A stretch of 64,000 nt of DNA. It comes from Limnobaculum xujianqingii. Lineage in GTDB: Bacteria; Pseudomonadota; Gammaproteobacteria; Enterobacterales; Enterobacteriaceae. The stretch is from the NCBI RefSeq assembly GCF_013394855.1, contig NZ_JABMLK010000002.1:558001-622000 (forward strand), given 5' to 3'. The stretch's first letter is position 1; each line of letters starts with the position of its first letter. Positions 55,147 to 64,000 of this stretch are shown piece after piece. The position numbers were made by a program, and so were the translations under genes. Below the pieces are notes generated by a model that saw nothing but the letters and a program-made list of their open reading frames with translations, was not told the DNA's origin and made no database searches.

Positions 55147-55242
55147 TGAGCTATAGTTATCAGCGGTGGTATGATCTGCCGGTTTCAGATGGGTTAGGCT
55201 ATCAACCGTTTTCACTTTTGATATAAAAGGTTTTAGAATTCG

Positions 55243-56349
55243 ATGAGCAAAAGCTTGTTAAAGCTGGTGTTAGTACTGATTTTCAGTATTTCAACGGTCA
55301 GCGCAGCGGAGTGGCCAAAAACGGTCACCGACGTTTTAGGTAATCAGGTGGTTATCAAGCAAAAACCACAACGCGTGGTTTTGGCATCAGGCTATAGTTT
55401 TGTTGCTTTATCATTTGCCCATGAAGATCCAACGTCATTTTTGGTTGGCTGGGGAAGTGAATTAAAGAAATTTGATATTGCCACTTATGAACTTTATCAG
55501 AAAACTTTTCCTAAACTCTCCTCGCTAAAGACGATTGGTAGCGGCAGTGGTGATGAGCTGTCTTTAGAAACCATTTTGTCTTTATCTCCGGATTTAGTGA
55601 TTTTTGAGGCGTGGCAGGCTCCGCGTTCGCAATCTCTGATCGCATTGCTGAACAAGAGCAAAATTCCTGTGGTGTTTATTGATTATTATCAGTCACCATT
55701 AAAGAATACCGTTCCTTCTATGCGTATACTGGGGCAGGTGTTAGATCGTGAGGCAAAAGCTGAGGAACTAATAACCTTCTATCAAAACCATATGGAGCGA
55801 TTAACCTCGCGTCTTAATAGCCCTAAATTACAACATCCACGCGTATTGCTTCATGCCTATCCTGGTATGTGGGAATGTTGCTGGAGCAGTGGTTCTGGTG
55901 GACTTGGTGAGTATATTTCACTGTTTAAAGGCGAGAACGTTGGTGCCGACAAATTCCCAACGGCTAATGGTGGGTTACTGAGCCTTGAGTACTTAATTCA
56001 GAAAAATCCTCAGGTATATATTGCAACCGGTCATTCTGCCGTCGATCCTCAAAAAGCCCTGCCATTAGGTACCAGTGTTGATATGGCATTGAGTCAGCGT
56101 CAGTTAAAAGCGCTGGTGGAGCAAAAAGGGGTGAATACCTTTGATGCAGTTAAAAACGGTCGGGTGTATGGCTTCTGGAACTATTTTTCCGGTTCGCCAT
56201 TTAATATTGTTGGCGCTGAAGTGATGGCGAAATGGATTCAGCCTGAACTGTATCAGGATATCGACCCGCAACAGACTATGGACGAAATAAATCAACGGTT
56301 TCTTCCCGTGAAGCTGACCGGGACTTACTGGCTTACTTTGCAGAGATAG
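55243..56349 (+). CDS. Periplasmic iron-siderophore binding protein
   Basis: ABC-type substrate-binding protein of the TroA/FepB (PBP2) class, 368 residues. Signal peptide ending VSA/AEW, then TDVLGNQVVIKQKPQRVVLASGYSFVALSF, LSLETILSLSPDLVIFE and the C-lobe NGRVYGFWNYFSGSPFNIVGAEVMAKWI. No permease or ATPase gene is next to it, so it must use a transporter elsewhere. Divergent from the receptor with Fur-like boxes between. AAAGG precedes the ATG. Confidence 0.82.
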   Translation: MSKSLLKLVLVLIFSISTVSAAEWPKTVTDVLGNQVVIKQKPQRVVLASGYSFVALSFAHEDPTSFLVGWGSELKKFDIATYELYQKTFPKLSSLKTIGSGSGDELSLETILSLSPDLVIFEAWQAPRSQSLIALLNKSKIPVVFIDYYQSPLKNTVPSMRILGQVLDREAKAEELITFYQNHMERLTSRLNSPKLQHPRVLLHAYPGMWECCWSSGSGGLGEYISLFKGENVGADKFPTANGGLLSLEYLIQKNPQVYIATGHSAVDPQKALPLGTSVDMALSQRQLKALVEQKGVNTFDAVKNGRVYGFWNYFSGSPFNIVGAEVMAKWIQPELYQDIDPQQTMDEINQRFLPVKLTGTYWLTLQR

Positions 56350-56353
56350 TATT

Positions 56354-56929
56354 ATGTATATAAAACCTGACCACGTGGTCTCTTCTTCGCAACAGCTGCG
56401 TGAACACTATGAGATGCCTCATGAGATAGTGGTGAAAAAGCAGATTGATCTTCTGGCACCTTATGGTCAGAAGTTGATCTCCATGTCACCGTTTTTTGTA
56501 CTGGCGACAGTGGGTAAGAACGGTGTAGATGCCTCTCCTAAAGGTGGGTATCCTGGCTTTGTCAAAACGGTAGGGGAGAAGACGTTGTTAATCCCTGACT
56601 ATGCTGGTAATAACCGTTTAGATGGCCTGCAGAATATTATTGAGAATCCTCAGGTTGGCCTAACCTTTTTAGTGCCGGGTTATAACGAAACCTTCCGGGT
56701 TAATGGTAAAGCAACTATCTCTATCGATCCTTCACTGTGTGAGTTTTTCACTGATACCGGTAAAAAAGTAAAGTGTGTGATTGTGGTTGATATTGAAGAG
56801 GCATTTATTCACTGCGGTCAGGCGATTAGCCTGGCTAAATTGTGGGATAGCGAAAGCCAGACTAATAAGGATAAAGCGCCGACGCTTGATGAGATTATAC
56901 AGTTTCACACCGGGCGTGAGACGGCGTAA
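56354..56929 (+). CDS. PNPOx-like flavoprotein (pyridoxamine 5'-phosphate oxidase family)
   Basis: 191 residues. FFVLATVGKNGVDASPKGGYPGFV and LLIPDYAGNNRLDGLQNIIENPQVGLTFLVPGYNETFRVNGKATIS are the FMN-binding split-barrel motifs of the MSMEG_1061-like subgroup. Begins four bases after the binding-protein stop, so co-transcribed. Because it shares an iron-regulated operon, release of iron by flavin reduction is possible (inference). True PdxH activity is unlikely. Confidence 0.75.
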   Translation: MYIKPDHVVSSSQQLREHYEMPHEIVVKKQIDLLAPYGQKLISMSPFFVLATVGKNGVDASPKGGYPGFVKTVGEKTLLIPDYAGNNRLDGLQNIIENPQVGLTFLVPGYNETFRVNGKATISIDPSLCEFFTDTGKKVKCVIVVDIEEAFIHCGQAISLAKLWDSESQTNKDKAPTLDEIIQFHTGRETA

Positions 56930-57025
56930 TTAATAGCGGTATTTGTTGCGGTAAAACGCCAGGCAGTGAAAATATTGCCTGACTTCAGATATCAGGCAAA
57001 CTAAATGAATTGGAATCGATGGATA

Positions 57026-57175
57026 TTCCGGTCGTCAAATCTTAAGTGCTTATATTGGCTTTGTGCTCGACCGGAAGACCGTCTGTACTCAACTTTGGAG
57101 TGTGTCGGGCCTAGCCGGGCTACGGGCACTTCGTTGGCTTACGCCAAGTCGACCCCCACGCCCGTCTCTCCCTCC
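57026..57175. repeat. Dispersed hairpin repeat, copy C (hairpin plus 72-bp block)
   Basis: TTCCGGTCG (57026-57034) / CGACCGGAA (57068-57076), 33-nt loop. Both arms differ from copy A by one base, and the changes compensate. The 72-bp block at 57104-57175 is identical to 2917-2988. It lies between the convergent flavoprotein gene and mutS; the 349-base gap holds no gene. Confidence 0.85.
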
Positions 57176-57228
57176 AATAGACTGTTTAAGATATAAAACA
57201 GGGCTATAGAATTTCGTCTTCAATCTGA

Positions 57229-57260
57229 AGTCAGACAATGAAAACATTGCCCGACTTTTT
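57229..57260 (+). terminator. Terminator between the iron operon and mutS
   Basis: AGTCAGACAATG-AAAA-CATTGCCCGACT then TTTT. Twelve-pair stem counting two non-Watson-Crick positions. It also forms on the mutS (minus) strand, with G-T pairs and a poorer U-tract. Confidence 0.65.
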
Positions 57261-57278
57261 ACGTTCAGAAAGAAACAA

Positions 57279-59837
57279 TCAGACCAGATCTTTTAGCCGA
57301 TAGATCCACTCAAGTGCTTGTTTAGGCGATAGGGTATCCGGATCCAGATTTTCTAATGCCTCTACTGCTGGTGACGTTTCCTCAACGGCGATCAGCGCCA
57401 TTTGTGAACCTTCTGCCGTGCTGTTCGCTGCATTAATTGATAGCGACTCCAGCTCTTTTAGTTTCTGTCTGGCACGCTTAATCACGTCTTTTGGAACACC
57501 GGCCAGTGCGGCAACCGCCAAACCATAGCTTTTACTGGCGGCACCTGGTTGTACGCTATGCATAAAGGCGATAGTGTCACCATGCTCAACCGCATCCAGA
57601 TGAACGTTCTCCACACCTTCCATACGTTCCGGCAGGGTAGTCAGTTCAAAATAGTGAGTGGCAAACAGCGTCATGGCTTTAATCTTATTCGCCAGATTTT
57701 CAGCACAGCTCCACGCCAGAGAAAGGCCATCATAGGTGGAAGTGCCACGACCTATTTCATCCATCAGAATCAGGCTTTGTTCGGTTGCGTTATGCAGAAT
57801 ATTGGCGGTTTCCGTCATTTCAACCATAAAGGTTGAGCGACCGGATGCCAGATCGTCAGCAGCACCAATACGGGTGAATATGCGATCGACCGGGCCAATG
57901 ATGGCACTCTTTGCGGGAACAAAACTGCCGATATGGGCCATTAATACAATCAGTGCAGCCTGACGCATATAAGTGCTTTTACCCCCCATATTGGGGCCGG
58001 TAACAATCAGCATTCTGCGCTGTGGTGATAATTGTAGAGGGTTCGCAATAAAGGGTTCGTTCAGCACCTGCTCAACCACCGGATGGCGACCACCAGTAAT
58101 AGAAATGCCTGGTTTATCGGTTAATTGTGGGCAAGTGTAGTTAAGGCTATAGGCGCGTTCAGATAAATTACAGAGTACATCCAGCTCGGCCAGTGCAGAA
58201 GCACTCTGTTGCAGCGCTTCAAGGTGCGGCAACAGCAGGTCGAACAGTTCATCATACAGACTTTTCTCTAATGCCAGCGATTTGCCTTTAGAGGTCAGAA
58301 CTTTGTCTTCGTATTCTTTAAGTTCCGGGATGATATAGCGTTCTGCATTTTTTAGCGTTTGGCGACGAACGTAATTAATCGGTACTAAATGACTTTGTCC
58401 ACGGCTAACCTGAATGTAATAGCCATGAACCGCATTAAAGCCCACTTTTAATGTATCCAGCCCCAGTTTTTCCCGTTCGCGGATCTCCAGTCGATCGAGG
58501 TAGTCAGTGGCACCATCGGCTAACGCTCGCCATTCATCCAGTTCGGCGTGGTAACCGGGGGCGATCACGCCACCGTCACGGATTAATACCGGCGGTGATT
58601 CGATAATGGCGCGTTCCAGTAATGCCTGTAATTCATCAAATTGACCAATTTGCTTTTTGAGCGTTTGAATATAACCGGAGTCCAGCGGTGCCAGAACATG
58701 GTGAATGTCCGGCAACTGTTGAAAAGCATAACGCATACGTGCCAAATCGCGCGGACGAGCAGTGCGCAGAGCCAGACGGGCTAAAATACGCTCCAAATCG
58801 CCGATATTACGCAAATATGGCTGAATATTACCGTAGTAGTCTTGTAACTCATTGATAGCCGACTGACGGTTACGCAGTAGTTCAATGTTGCGCGTTGGAG
58901 CATGGATCCAGCGTTTGAGCATCCGGCTACCCATTGGGGTTACCGCATGATCAAGAATGGCCGCCAGCGTATTTTCCGTGCCCCCTGACAGGTTGATTGT
59001 CAGTTCCAGATTGCGGCGCGTAGCAGCATCCAGAATGATGCCATCCTGTTGGCGTTCCAGCGTAATGCCGCGAATATGAGGAAGAGAGGTGCGTTGGGTA
59101 TCTTTTACATATTGCAGCAGGCAACCTGCAGCACGCAGCGCACGTATGGATTTCTCTACGCCAAAGCCATTTAAGTCTTTAGTGCCAAACTGTAGATTAA
59201 GCTGCTGGCGGGCAGTATCTATTTCAAATTCCCACAAAGGACGACGGCGTAAACCGTGGCGCTGGTCGATAAGCTCCATAGAGGCAAAATCTTCCGGATA
59301 GAGTAATTCAGCAGGATTAGTTCGCTGAATTTCTGCTGCCATAGTCTCTTTATCCACGGGTTCGGAAACCTGAAAACGGCCTGAGCTGATATCCAGAGTG
59401 GCGTAGCCAAACTGTGCGCCTTCCTGCCAGATGGCAGCTAACAGGTTATCCTGGCGTTCCTGTAACAGGGCTTCATCACTCACGGTGCCTGGAGTAACAA
59501 TGCGTACCACTTTACGTTCTACCGGCCCTTTACTGGTGGCCGGATCGCCGATCTGTTCGCAGATAGCCACCGACTCACCCATTTGCACCAGCTTTGCCAG
59601 ATAGTTCTCTACCGCATGATGAGGCACACCAGCCATAGGAATCGGTTCTCCGGCAGACGCTCCCCGTTTGGTCAGGGAAATATCTAACAGCTGAGAGGCA
59701 CGTTTGGCATCATCATAAAATAGTTCGTAGAAGTCACCCATCCGATAGAACAGTAAAATCTGAGGATGCTGCGCCTTAAGCTTTAGGTACTGCTGCATCA
59801 TGGGGGTGTGGGAATCTAAATTTGCACTATTACTCAT
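57279..59837 (-). CDS. mutS: DNA mismatch repair protein MutS
   Basis: Recognises mismatches and small loops, then recruits MutL. 852 residues (E. coli 853). Mismatch-binding GDFYELF (Phe-x-Glu) in domain [26 protein letters not shown], and the ATPase domain with Walker [29 protein letters not shown] and Walker [18 protein letters not shown]-terminal tetramerisation segment [15 protein letters not shown] intact. In this genome it is separated from rpoS by the prophage and iron genes. Confidence 0.97.
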   Translation of the reverse strand: MSNSANLDSHTPMMQQYLKLKAQHPQILLFYRMGDFYELFYDDAKRASQLLDISLTKRGASAGEPIPMAGVPHHAVENYLAKLVQMGESVAICEQIGDPATSKGPVERKVVRIVTPGTVSDEALLQERQDNLLAAIWQEGAQFGYATLDISSGRFQVSEPVDKETMAAEIQRTNPAELLYPEDFASMELIDQRHGLRRRPLWEFEIDTARQQLNLQFGTKDLNGFGVEKSIRALRAAGCLLQYVKDTQRTSLPHIRGITLERQQDGIILDAATRRNLELTINLSGGTENTLAAILDHAVTPMGSRMLKRWIHAPTRNIELLRNRQSAINELQDYYGNIQPYLRNIGDLERILARLALRTARPRDLARMRYAFQQLPDIHHVLAPLDSGYIQTLKKQIGQFDELQALLERAIIESPPVLIRDGGVIAPGYHAELDEWRALADGATDYLDRLEIREREKLGLDTLKVGFNAVHGYYIQVSRGQSHLVPINYVRRQTLKNAERYIIPELKEYEDKVLTSKGKSLALEKSLYDELFDLLLPHLEALQQSASALAELDVLCNLSERAYSLNYTCPQLTDKPGISITGGRHPVVEQVLNEPFIANPLQLSPQRRMLIVTGPNMGGKSTYMRQAALIVLMAHIGSFVPAKSAIIGPVDRIFTRIGAADDLASGRSTFMVEMTETANILHNATEQSLILMDEIGRGTSTYDGLSLAWSCAENLANKIKAMTLFATHYFELTTLPERMEGVENVHLDAVEHGDTIAFMHSVQPGAASKSYGLAVAALAGVPKDVIKRARQKLKELESLSINAANSTAEGSQMALIAVEETSPAVEALENLDPDTLSPKQALEWIYRLKDLV

Positions 59838-60085
59838 ATGATTGGTCTGTTTAATATATTGAATTTAATATCGATTATGGTTTCACTAAAAATCATTCAA
59901 TCCCATAAAATGCAGGCGAGAATACAGGACTACGAGTTTCTGGTGGGCGACCGACGTCAAAAATTTTCTAACGCTATACTAGCCCAGTTATGGGTAAACG
60001 CATACAGCTAATAATTGGAAGCTTCCCGCAAAATTCACTTGTAATAGCAATGACTAAGGTTCAGGTTATTTAAAAAATAGGAGAA

Positions 60086-60322
60086 TTGTCGGGAGAAGTG
60101 ACGGTAGAAATGTCGGGGAAAAATGAGCCGATTGCTCTACATAAAGTCGCTCGCCAGATCTTTTACGTATTAAAACAAAACCCAACGATGACGATACCCA
60201 TGATCGCAGAAAAGCTGCAAGTCAGCACCAGAACAGTTGAACGTCATATTAAGACTTTGCAACAGCTGAAACTGCTTGAACGGGTAGGTTCGACAAAGGT
60301 GGGGTATTGGAAGGTGGTTTAG
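60086..60322 (+). CDS. Orphan winged-helix fragment (C-terminus of AAA_4-type protein)
   Basis: 78 residues. VARQIFYVLKQNPTMTIPMIAEKLQVSTRTVERHIKTLQQLKLLERVGSTKVGYWKVV is a winged HTH. Together with the N-terminal GEVTVEMSG it looks like the last domain of the AlbA_2/AAA_4 putative transcriptional regulators (ending GSxKxGxWxV), whose main part is missing. Either a remnant or a free-standing DNA-binding protein. Confidence 0.55.
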   Translation: MSGEVTVEMSGKNEPIALHKVARQIFYVLKQNPTMTIPMIAEKLQVSTRTVERHIKTLQQLKLLERVGSTKVGYWKVV

Positions 60323-60543
60323 ATATAATGCAATCTTATTAAAATAAGCAATAAAGGTGCGGCATAATGGAGCACACGTACTTCTCCCCTTTATACAATT
60401 ACATCATCAGTACTTTGAGGCCAGAGAAAAACGGGTCAATGCCGTTGATAAATCGGAGTTTACATACCAAATACAACATGAAAATTTTGGCTCTAATCTA
60501 TCCGGGAATATTGGTGAGTATGTAAACCATGGAGCGAGAGGTT

Positions 60544-60942
60544 ATGGATGATGAACTGCTGCGGATTATCAAGCTGTTTCAACAGTCTGTAAAACAATTG
60601 TTTGAGCAGGTCGCCGATTATTATGGCATTACACTGCCAGTGACTAACACAGATTGGCTGGCGATCGATATGCCTGTTCCCGCAATACTTCCCAATGGCA
60701 TTCGATGTTTTAAGCATGGTTTTGGCATTGCAATGCATCTGGATGGCAGCGTGACCAATTTTGATTTAGGAGATAACGGTGAAATAGATGGTTTCACCGC
60801 CAGCTGGTTAGCCGGTTTTATTGATAGTCATCGAATTGATACTGATTTGACGGATATGAAGATGATTCAGTCGCTCATTGATCAAGGGGTTGATAGTGGC
60901 AAAATCCGCTTTTCTGGCTATATCAATTACTACCTGAATTAG
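60544..60942 (+). CDS. DUF6896-like protein, likely orphan immunity protein
   Basis: 132 residues from ATG 60544, with GAGAGG upstream. GIRCFKHGFGIAMHLDGSVTNFDLGDNGEIDGFTASWLAGFID fits the DUF6896 pattern, a family often next to polymorphic toxins. The start overlaps the end of a short upstream frame (60357-60551, ...NIGEYVNHGARGYG) that might be the last piece of a toxin. No intact toxin is present. Confidence 0.5.
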   Translation: MDDELLRIIKLFQQSVKQLFEQVADYYGITLPVTNTDWLAIDMPVPAILPNGIRCFKHGFGIAMHLDGSVTNFDLGDNGEIDGFTASWLAGFIDSHRIDTDLTDMKMIQSLIDQGVDSGKIRFSGYINYYLN

Positions 60943-60946
60943 CACA

Positions 60947-61152
60947 ATGAAAAGAAAACGCCTGAAAGTGGTTGCTGGTAACGTGCTGGACTATTTTATC
61001 AGCGAAATAATGATATTTCCGGTTACTGGGTCATGGGGGTTCTTACATCTCCACTTGATACAGACCATCATCCAGCCATTGAATATGGCACCCTCAACAT
61101 ATGCCGCTTCGCTTATACAAAACAGACTGTCATGACTCGTTTACCAATGTAA
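60947..61152 (+). pseudogene. Possible frameshifted gene fragment
   Basis: One frame gives MKRKRLKVVAGNVLDYFISE. A shift near 61005 leads into RNNDISGYWVMGVLTSPLDTDHHPAIEYG ... TVMTRLPM, which looks more protein-like than the in-frame continuation. No family recognised. Supports the view that this interval is decaying. Confidence 0.3.
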
Positions 61153-61343
61153 AACCGTAAAGAACGTTGACGTTTTCAGATGACAGTAATTATTCACAAA
61201 TTGTGTTTATTGCTATCACGAATGGCTAATTTTATTCACGATTTATGACTGTTAACATTGATTCACAATAACGCTATTCCGTGTTTGCTGTAGCCAGGCG
61301 CTTGATTTCGAAAACATTCATTTACGGATAAGAGGTGTGGATC

Positions 61344-62651
61344 ATGGTGTATCTTCATGTTGTATTGTTAATAGGGATTATTATATTAGCTGCGAGGCTT
61401 GGCGGAATCGGCGTTGGGCTTGCCGGTGGGCTGGGTATGGCGATAGCGGTATTCTTATTTGGTATAAAACCCGGTGAAATGCCGATTGACGTCATTTTGA
61501 TTATTCTTTCCGTTATTCTTGCTTTATCGGCGATGCAAAACGCCGGTGGACTAAGGTTTATGGTTCAGGTGGCAGAAAAATTATTACGTGATCACCCTCG
61601 CTATATTAACTTTCTTGCGCCATTAACGACTTTCGTTCTGACGGTACTATCCGGTACTGCGTATATCACGCTATCTGTCTTGAAAGTAATTCAGGAAGTC
61701 GCTAAATCCATTGGTGTACGGCCAAGTCAGCCGTTAACTGCGGCGGTAGTTTCCTGTCAGATTGCCATCACGGCATCACCGATTTCAGCCGCGACAGCGG
61801 CAATGTATGTTGTTGAAAAAATGGGTGTTCCTTACGGCGATGTGCTTTTGGTTATTGTTCCGACCGGATTTGTCGCTATTTGCGTTGCGGCGTTTGTTGC
61901 CAGTCGTCAGGGGGGTGAATTACTTAACGATCCAATATTCATCGATAGAAAAGAAAAAGGATTAATTGAAGTCGGCATTCAGGATTCAAAGGAACTCCCT
62001 GACAGCCATTTGGCGAAACGCGCTGTTTATTTGTTTCTCGCCTCAGTGGTATTTATCGTTACCATGCTGATTTTCAAGCCAATAATTGGTCATAAAATAG
62101 GTTCACGCGACATTATTATTATTACCATGTTTGTCACCACATTATTGATTGTTGTGACCTGCAATGTGAGTTTGAGAAGCATTAAAAAAGCCAGCCTGTT
62201 TTCCGATGGCACAGAGTCGCTGGTGGTTATCCTTGGTATCGCTTGGCTGAGTGGTTCAATTATCGGTGCCTATATTCCTGAGATAAAAGAACAGACCGGT
62301 GAAATTCTGAGGCAATATCCTGCGCTATTGGCGCTGGTGTTTTTTATTACCAGTGCGGCGTTGTTCAGCCACGGCGCAGCGGCAGCTTTGCTGATACCAA
62401 TTGCTGCTTCGTTAGGCATTGAAGCTTCGACTATTGTCGGTGCTTTTGTCGCGATGAGCGCGATGTATATTACGAATATTTATCCAACGGCAGCTTATGC
62501 GATTGCTGCCGATGATACGGGTTCTTATATGAGTAAACGTTGGAACGGTTCCTATTTGGTTAACCATCCTTTTATTTTACCGGGGTTGTGTGGGGTAGGC
62601 GCTGCGTTACCCGTCGGTTTTTTTCTGGCTAACACGTTTATTGGTGGTTAG
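61344..62651 (+). CDS. Anaerobic C4-dicarboxylate transporter, Dcu family
   Basis: Inner-membrane carrier of the DcuA/DcuB family, about 435 residues from ATG 61344 (AGAGG 8 bases upstream; the GTG at 61335 overlaps that site). AARLGGIGVGLAGGLGMAIAVFLFGIKPGEMPIDVI and PLTAAVVSCQIAITASPISAATAAMYV are family hallmarks, and TYPTAAYAIAADDTGS near the end fits. Substrate could be aspartate, fumarate or succinate exchange. The 190-base upstream gap has a partial FNR-like TTGATTCACAATAA (61255-61268). Confidence 0.85.
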   Translation: MVYLHVVLLIGIIILAARLGGIGVGLAGGLGMAIAVFLFGIKPGEMPIDVILIILSVILALSAMQNAGGLRFMVQVAEKLLRDHPRYINFLAPLTTFVLTVLSGTAYITLSVLKVIQEVAKSIGVRPSQPLTAAVVSCQIAITASPISAATAAMYVVEKMGVPYGDVLLVIVPTGFVAICVAAFVASRQGGELLNDPIFIDRKEKGLIEVGIQDSKELPDSHLAKRAVYLFLASVVFIVTMLIFKPIIGHKIGSRDIIIITMFVTTLLIVVTCNVSLRSIKKASLFSDGTESLVVILGIAWLSGSIIGAYIPEIKEQTGEILRQYPALLALVFFITSAALFSHGAAAALLIPIAASLGIEASTIVGAFVAMSAMYITNIYPTAAYAIAADDTGSYMSKRWNGSYLVNHPFILPGLCGVGAALPVGFFLANTFIGG

Positions 62652-62701
62652 AACCAGAGAAATTGATATTCGGAAAGAGTATGCAAAATAAAGGCGTTTA
62701 A

Positions 62702-62739
62702 AACAAATCCCGATTGGGTAAAACCGATTGGGATTTGTT
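62702..62739. terminator. Hairpin between dcu and lysR-type gene
   Basis: AACAAATCCC / GGGATTTGTT with inner pairing ATTGG/CCGAT. Long stem, weak T-tract, placed between convergent genes, so probably stops both. Confidence 0.6.
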
Positions 62740-62834
62740 CTATCAGCAATTAAAATTGTTGGCGCAAGCAGGTTCGACAAAGACGAAGGTAACACCACAA
62801 GCGCGATGAATTTAGCTCACGATGAAACCCCACA

Positions 62835-63653
62835 CTACACACTCAACCCCTTCAATAACTGTTCGACAGCAGGGTTTTCCAGCGCTTGCACAGCATAGCA
62901 AATACCTACCCGACGTATTAATGGATGGCCAGGCAGGGGACGGGAAGCTAAATCACAGCGTGTTTCTATTAACGGCTTCGGAGCAATGGTTAAGCCAAAG
63001 CCCGCTTCTACCAGATCCAGCGCCAGCATAAAGTTTCCTGCGTTGGCGGTGGGAGTACTGGCGGACGCGCCGTAAAACGGTAGAAATCGCTGGTGGGAAT
63101 CGTGAGTTGGGAACATCACCCACGGTTGATCGTGAAGTTGTTCGGTGGTCAGTATGGATTCCTGATTAAAGGGATGTGTTGCCGGAAAAGCCAGTTCATA
63201 ATTCTCGTCAAATAACGGAATAAACAGTTCATCTTCACAGCGTAAGCTTTCACAACCAAGTCGGATATCCCCGGTACAGCCCGGATCAAGGGTAAGCAGT
63301 AGGTCGGGCATACTGGTACGTGCTTTTTCCAACAAGGTTACCAGATGCAATGAGGCAATATCATGCTCGATACCAATAGTAAGCGGTGTCTTATCCCGGC
63401 GTTTGCGAAAACGCGATGCTAATGCCGTCATATCGTTAATCATGCGTCGGGCATGAGGGTAGAGCACTCGTGCATCTTCGGTTACGTCCACACCGCGGGT
63501 TTTACGGATGAATAAGGGGATCCCCAGATCGTCTTCCAGTGCCTTAATAGTGGCGGATAGCGCAGGCTGTGTCAGACTTAATAGTTGAGCGGCGCGAGTG
63601 ATATTGCGTTCTTCGAAAACGCAGATAAAGGCTTTGAGTTGACGCTTATCCAT
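62835..63653 (-). CDS. LysR-family transcriptional regulator
   Basis: 272 residues, slightly short. N-terminal HTH MDKRQLKAFICVFEERNITRAAQLLSLTQPALSATIKALEDDLGIPLFIRKTRG; C-terminal effector domain from about residue 90. Divergent from a short-chain dehydrogenase, its most likely target, with 108 bases between. Convergent with dcu. Effector unknown. Confidence 0.9.
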   Translation of the reverse strand: MDKRQLKAFICVFEERNITRAAQLLSLTQPALSATIKALEDDLGIPLFIRKTRGVDVTEDARVLYPHARRMINDMTALASRFRKRRDKTPLTIGIEHDIASLHLVTLLEKARTSMPDLLLTLDPGCTGDIRLGCESLRCEDELFIPLFDENYELAFPATHPFNQESILTTEQLHDQPWVMFPTHDSHQRFLPFYGASASTPTANAGNFMLALDLVEAGFGLTIAPKPLIETRCDLASRPLPGHPLIRRVGICYAVQALENPAVEQLLKGLSV

Positions 63654-63761
63654 AGAAATTTCTTATGACGGTGAAAGAAATAAACCATTTTTCACTAAAT
63701 TCATTCGGATTTAAAGTAGCGGCATGACATTTGTCATCATTATTATTTATGAGGAACACCA

Positions 63762-64000
63762 ATGAGTATTGCATCTAAACCTTTAATCGTTATCACTGGT
63801 GCCAGTTCTGGTATAGGTCTGGCGACGGCTAAGCTGTTGTCTGCAAAAGGTCATGCGCTGCTGCTGTTGGCTCGTCGTATTGAGCGTATGACGGCGTTGA
63901 ATTTGCCAAATACGCTATGTCACGCTGTAGATGTGACTGACCGTGATGCGTTTGCCGCTGCGGTAAAAGATGCTGAACAGAAATTTGGTCCAGTGGATGC
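63762..64000 (+). CDS. Short-chain dehydrogenase/reductase, 3' end cut by window
   Basis: First 79 residues. ITGASSGIGLATAKLLSAKGHALLLLARR is the NAD(P)-binding TGxxxGIG motif, with Arg-Arg after strand 2 suggesting NADPH, and VDVTDRDAF follows. Resembles YdfG-type serine/3-hydroxy acid dehydrogenases. GAGGAAC precedes the ATG. The catalytic Tyr-Lys lies beyond the window. Confidence 0.85.
   Translation, partial: MSIASKPLIVITGASSGIGLATAKLLSAKGHALLLLARRIERMTALNLPNTLCHAVDVTDRDAFAAAVKDAEQKFGPVD

Noticed and set aside
60357..60551. 64-residue frame before the immunity-like gene
   Set aside because: Starts with GTG without a ribosome site. Kept only as a possible toxin remnant, not as a gene.
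61186..61205. CRP-like site upstream of dcu
   Set aside because: TGTG and TCAC half-sites are present but spaced too far apart for the consensus.

Overview
The window is chromosomal DNA of a gammaproteobacterium of the order Enterobacterales. The core block ftsB-ispD-ispF-truD-surE-pcm-nlpD-rpoS and a mutS encoding an E. coli-like protein are present. A tyrosine phenol-lyase/tyrosine permease pair, a Dcu-type carrier and yjiH/yjiG suggest a facultative anaerobe that ferments amino acids. No species can be named from sequence alone.

Layout. 1-2755: tyrosine phenol-lyase (5' end cut by the window) and its tyrosine permease. 3056-5557 (minus): M20 peptidase, yjiG and a frameshifted yjiH. 5916-8241: polar amino-acid ABC transporter. 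8425-9390: PfkB sugar kinase. 9466-12016: ftsB, ispD, ispF, truD. 12202-13836 (minus): eptA, placed between truD and surE. 14150-18006: surE, pcm, nlpD, rpoS.

18049-52593: a complete-looking Mu-like transposable prophage of about 34.5 kb, inserted in the rpoS terminator. The order from its left end, at high coordinates, is: repressor, ner, MuA, MuB, a block of small early genes, gemA, mor, lysis genes, terminase, portal, MuF, head, tail, fibre, and a small divergent cassette at the right end. Repeated MuA-type sites lie at equal distances from both ends. Three late-promoter boxes, an operator cluster at the repressor and a programmed -1 frameshift in the tail chaperone can be read directly. 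Two late genes are damaged: the tape measure has an in-frame stop and gp36 has a homopolymer frameshift. The prophage is therefore probably defective for virions, unless these are sequencing errors.

52835-56929: Fur-type iron module (TonB receptor; periplasmic binding protein plus a PNPOx-like flavoprotein). 57279-59837 (minus): mutS. 60086-61152: gene remnants, including a likely orphan immunity protein. 61344-62651: Dcu-family transporter. 62835-63653 (minus): LysR regulator, divergent from a short-chain dehydrogenase cut by the window end. The whole prophage and iron module lie between rpoS and mutS, an interval known in enterobacteria to collect inserted DNA.

A host repeat not recognised by the annotator occurs three times, each time between convergent genes: a long hairpin, in two copies followed by an identical 72-bp block. 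The most unusual phage feature is a set of three noncoding sites, each with three TTTAAA-type hexamers spaced exactly 11 bp apart.
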